NCBI GenBank assembly: GCA_011042755.1
Contig: DRBY01000105.1
Location: 1 to 5,838, forward strand
DNA length: 5,838 bases
Reading direction: 5' to 3'
Source: Thermoproteota archaeon
GTDB taxonomy: Archaea; Thermoproteota; Korarchaeia; Korarchaeales; Korarchaeaceae
How positions within the stretch are numbered: position 1 is the first letter of the stretch; the number at the start of each line of letters is the position of its first letter. A program made the translations under genes and the position numbers. Of the stretch, positions 5,699 through 5,838 are shown piece by piece. The notes under the pieces are model-generated. The model was given only the letters and a program-made list of their open reading frames with translations. It did not search any database and was not told the DNA's origin.

Positions 5699-5838
5699 TC
5701 ACTCCCCTATGTACATATCGAAGAACTTGGCGTATGCGTCTACAGCTTCATCAGAGCTAGTGATCTCAACGGTATCCGTGAGCTGGCAGTTGAAGCACTT
5801 TATCAGGGCGAACCCGTTCTTCCTGTCTAGCTCGACCA
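5699..5838 (-). CDS. Elf1-like zinc-ribbon transcription elongation factor, C-terminal 45 residues, cut by window edge
   Basis: I translated the minus strand from the right edge to TGA at 5701-5699, which gives 45 open codons. They contain LDRKNGFALIKCFNCQ, then a DTVEI strand and the ending DEAVDAYAKFFDMYIGE. This matches the second half of the Elf1 zinc ribbon: a D-K-N-G turn, the second Cys-x2-Cys pair, a short beta strand, then a VD-x-Y-x-x-[WF]-[FI]-D helix. The first Cys pair and the start lie outside the window. Elf1 binds RNA polymerase during elongation in eukaryotes, and homologues are known in some archaea. It sits near the polymerase operon but is separated from it by porG. Other zinc-ribbon proteins such as TFS/RpoM end differently, in a C-terminal ribbon with a DE dipeptide. 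The identification is by motif only and from half a protein. Confidence 0.75.
   Translation of the reverse strand, partial: VELDRKNGFALIKCFNCQLTDTVEITSSDEAVDAYAKFFDMYIGE

Noticed and set aside
1..5838. A new biological system, CRISPR array, mobile element, RNA gene or frameshift
   Set aside because: I found no spaced repeats, terminal inverted repeats, tRNA-like folds or broken frames. The window is core housekeeping sequence, and its novelty is confined to unusual residues and gene arrangement.

Overview
The window is a chromosomal segment from an archaeon and is dominated by the core RNA polymerase operon, read on the minus strand as rpoH (Rpo5), then rpoB (Rpo2), then rpoA1 (Rpo1N, cut by the left edge). 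The archaeal assignment rests on three points. A stand-alone RPB5-like subunit lies directly upstream of an RPB2-like subunit. The first 404 residues of A' are followed gene by gene in the usual archaeal order. The one visible promoter element is a TTTAAA-type TATA box. The B subunit is a single unsplit protein of 1134 residues. That, together with an Elf1-like zinc-ribbon gene near the right edge, fits a TACK-type lineage (Thermoproteota or Korarchaeota). Unsplit B also occurs in Thermococcales, so the lineage is an inference. Frequent AGG/AGA arginine and ATA isoleucine codons would suit a thermophile.

Layout from left to right: 1-1213 (-) is the N-terminal part of rpoA1. 1225-4629 (-) is complete rpoB. 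4671-5039 (-) is complete rpoH with an unusual basic N-terminal extension. 5040-5121 is a divergent intergenic region with one near-symmetric TATA element at 5085-5092. 5122-5694 (+) is porG, the gamma subunit of a 2-oxoacid:ferredoxin oxidoreductase. 5699-5838 (-) is the C-terminal end of an Elf1-like transcription elongation factor, convergent with porG. Spacers inside the polymerase operon are 41 bases (rpoH-rpoB) and 11 bases (rpoB-rpoA1), each gene has a plausible Shine-Dalgarno site, and I see no internal promoter or terminator. The three genes are therefore most likely one transcript starting about 20 bases upstream of rpoH. There is no gene-free stretch longer than 300 bases.

The three polymerase subunits are parts of one enzyme, and Elf1 would act on the same enzyme during elongation. 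porG belongs to central carbon and redox metabolism and appears without its porD, porA and porB partners here. I saw no mobile element, CRISPR array, RNA gene or defence system. The points most worth a second look are substitutions in normally conserved active-site motifs of RpoB, the atypical RpoH (52-residue basic extension and a shortened C-terminal loop), the shared divergent promoter, and the isolated porG. Statements about what is usual in these families come from memory of the family consensus, not from an alignment.
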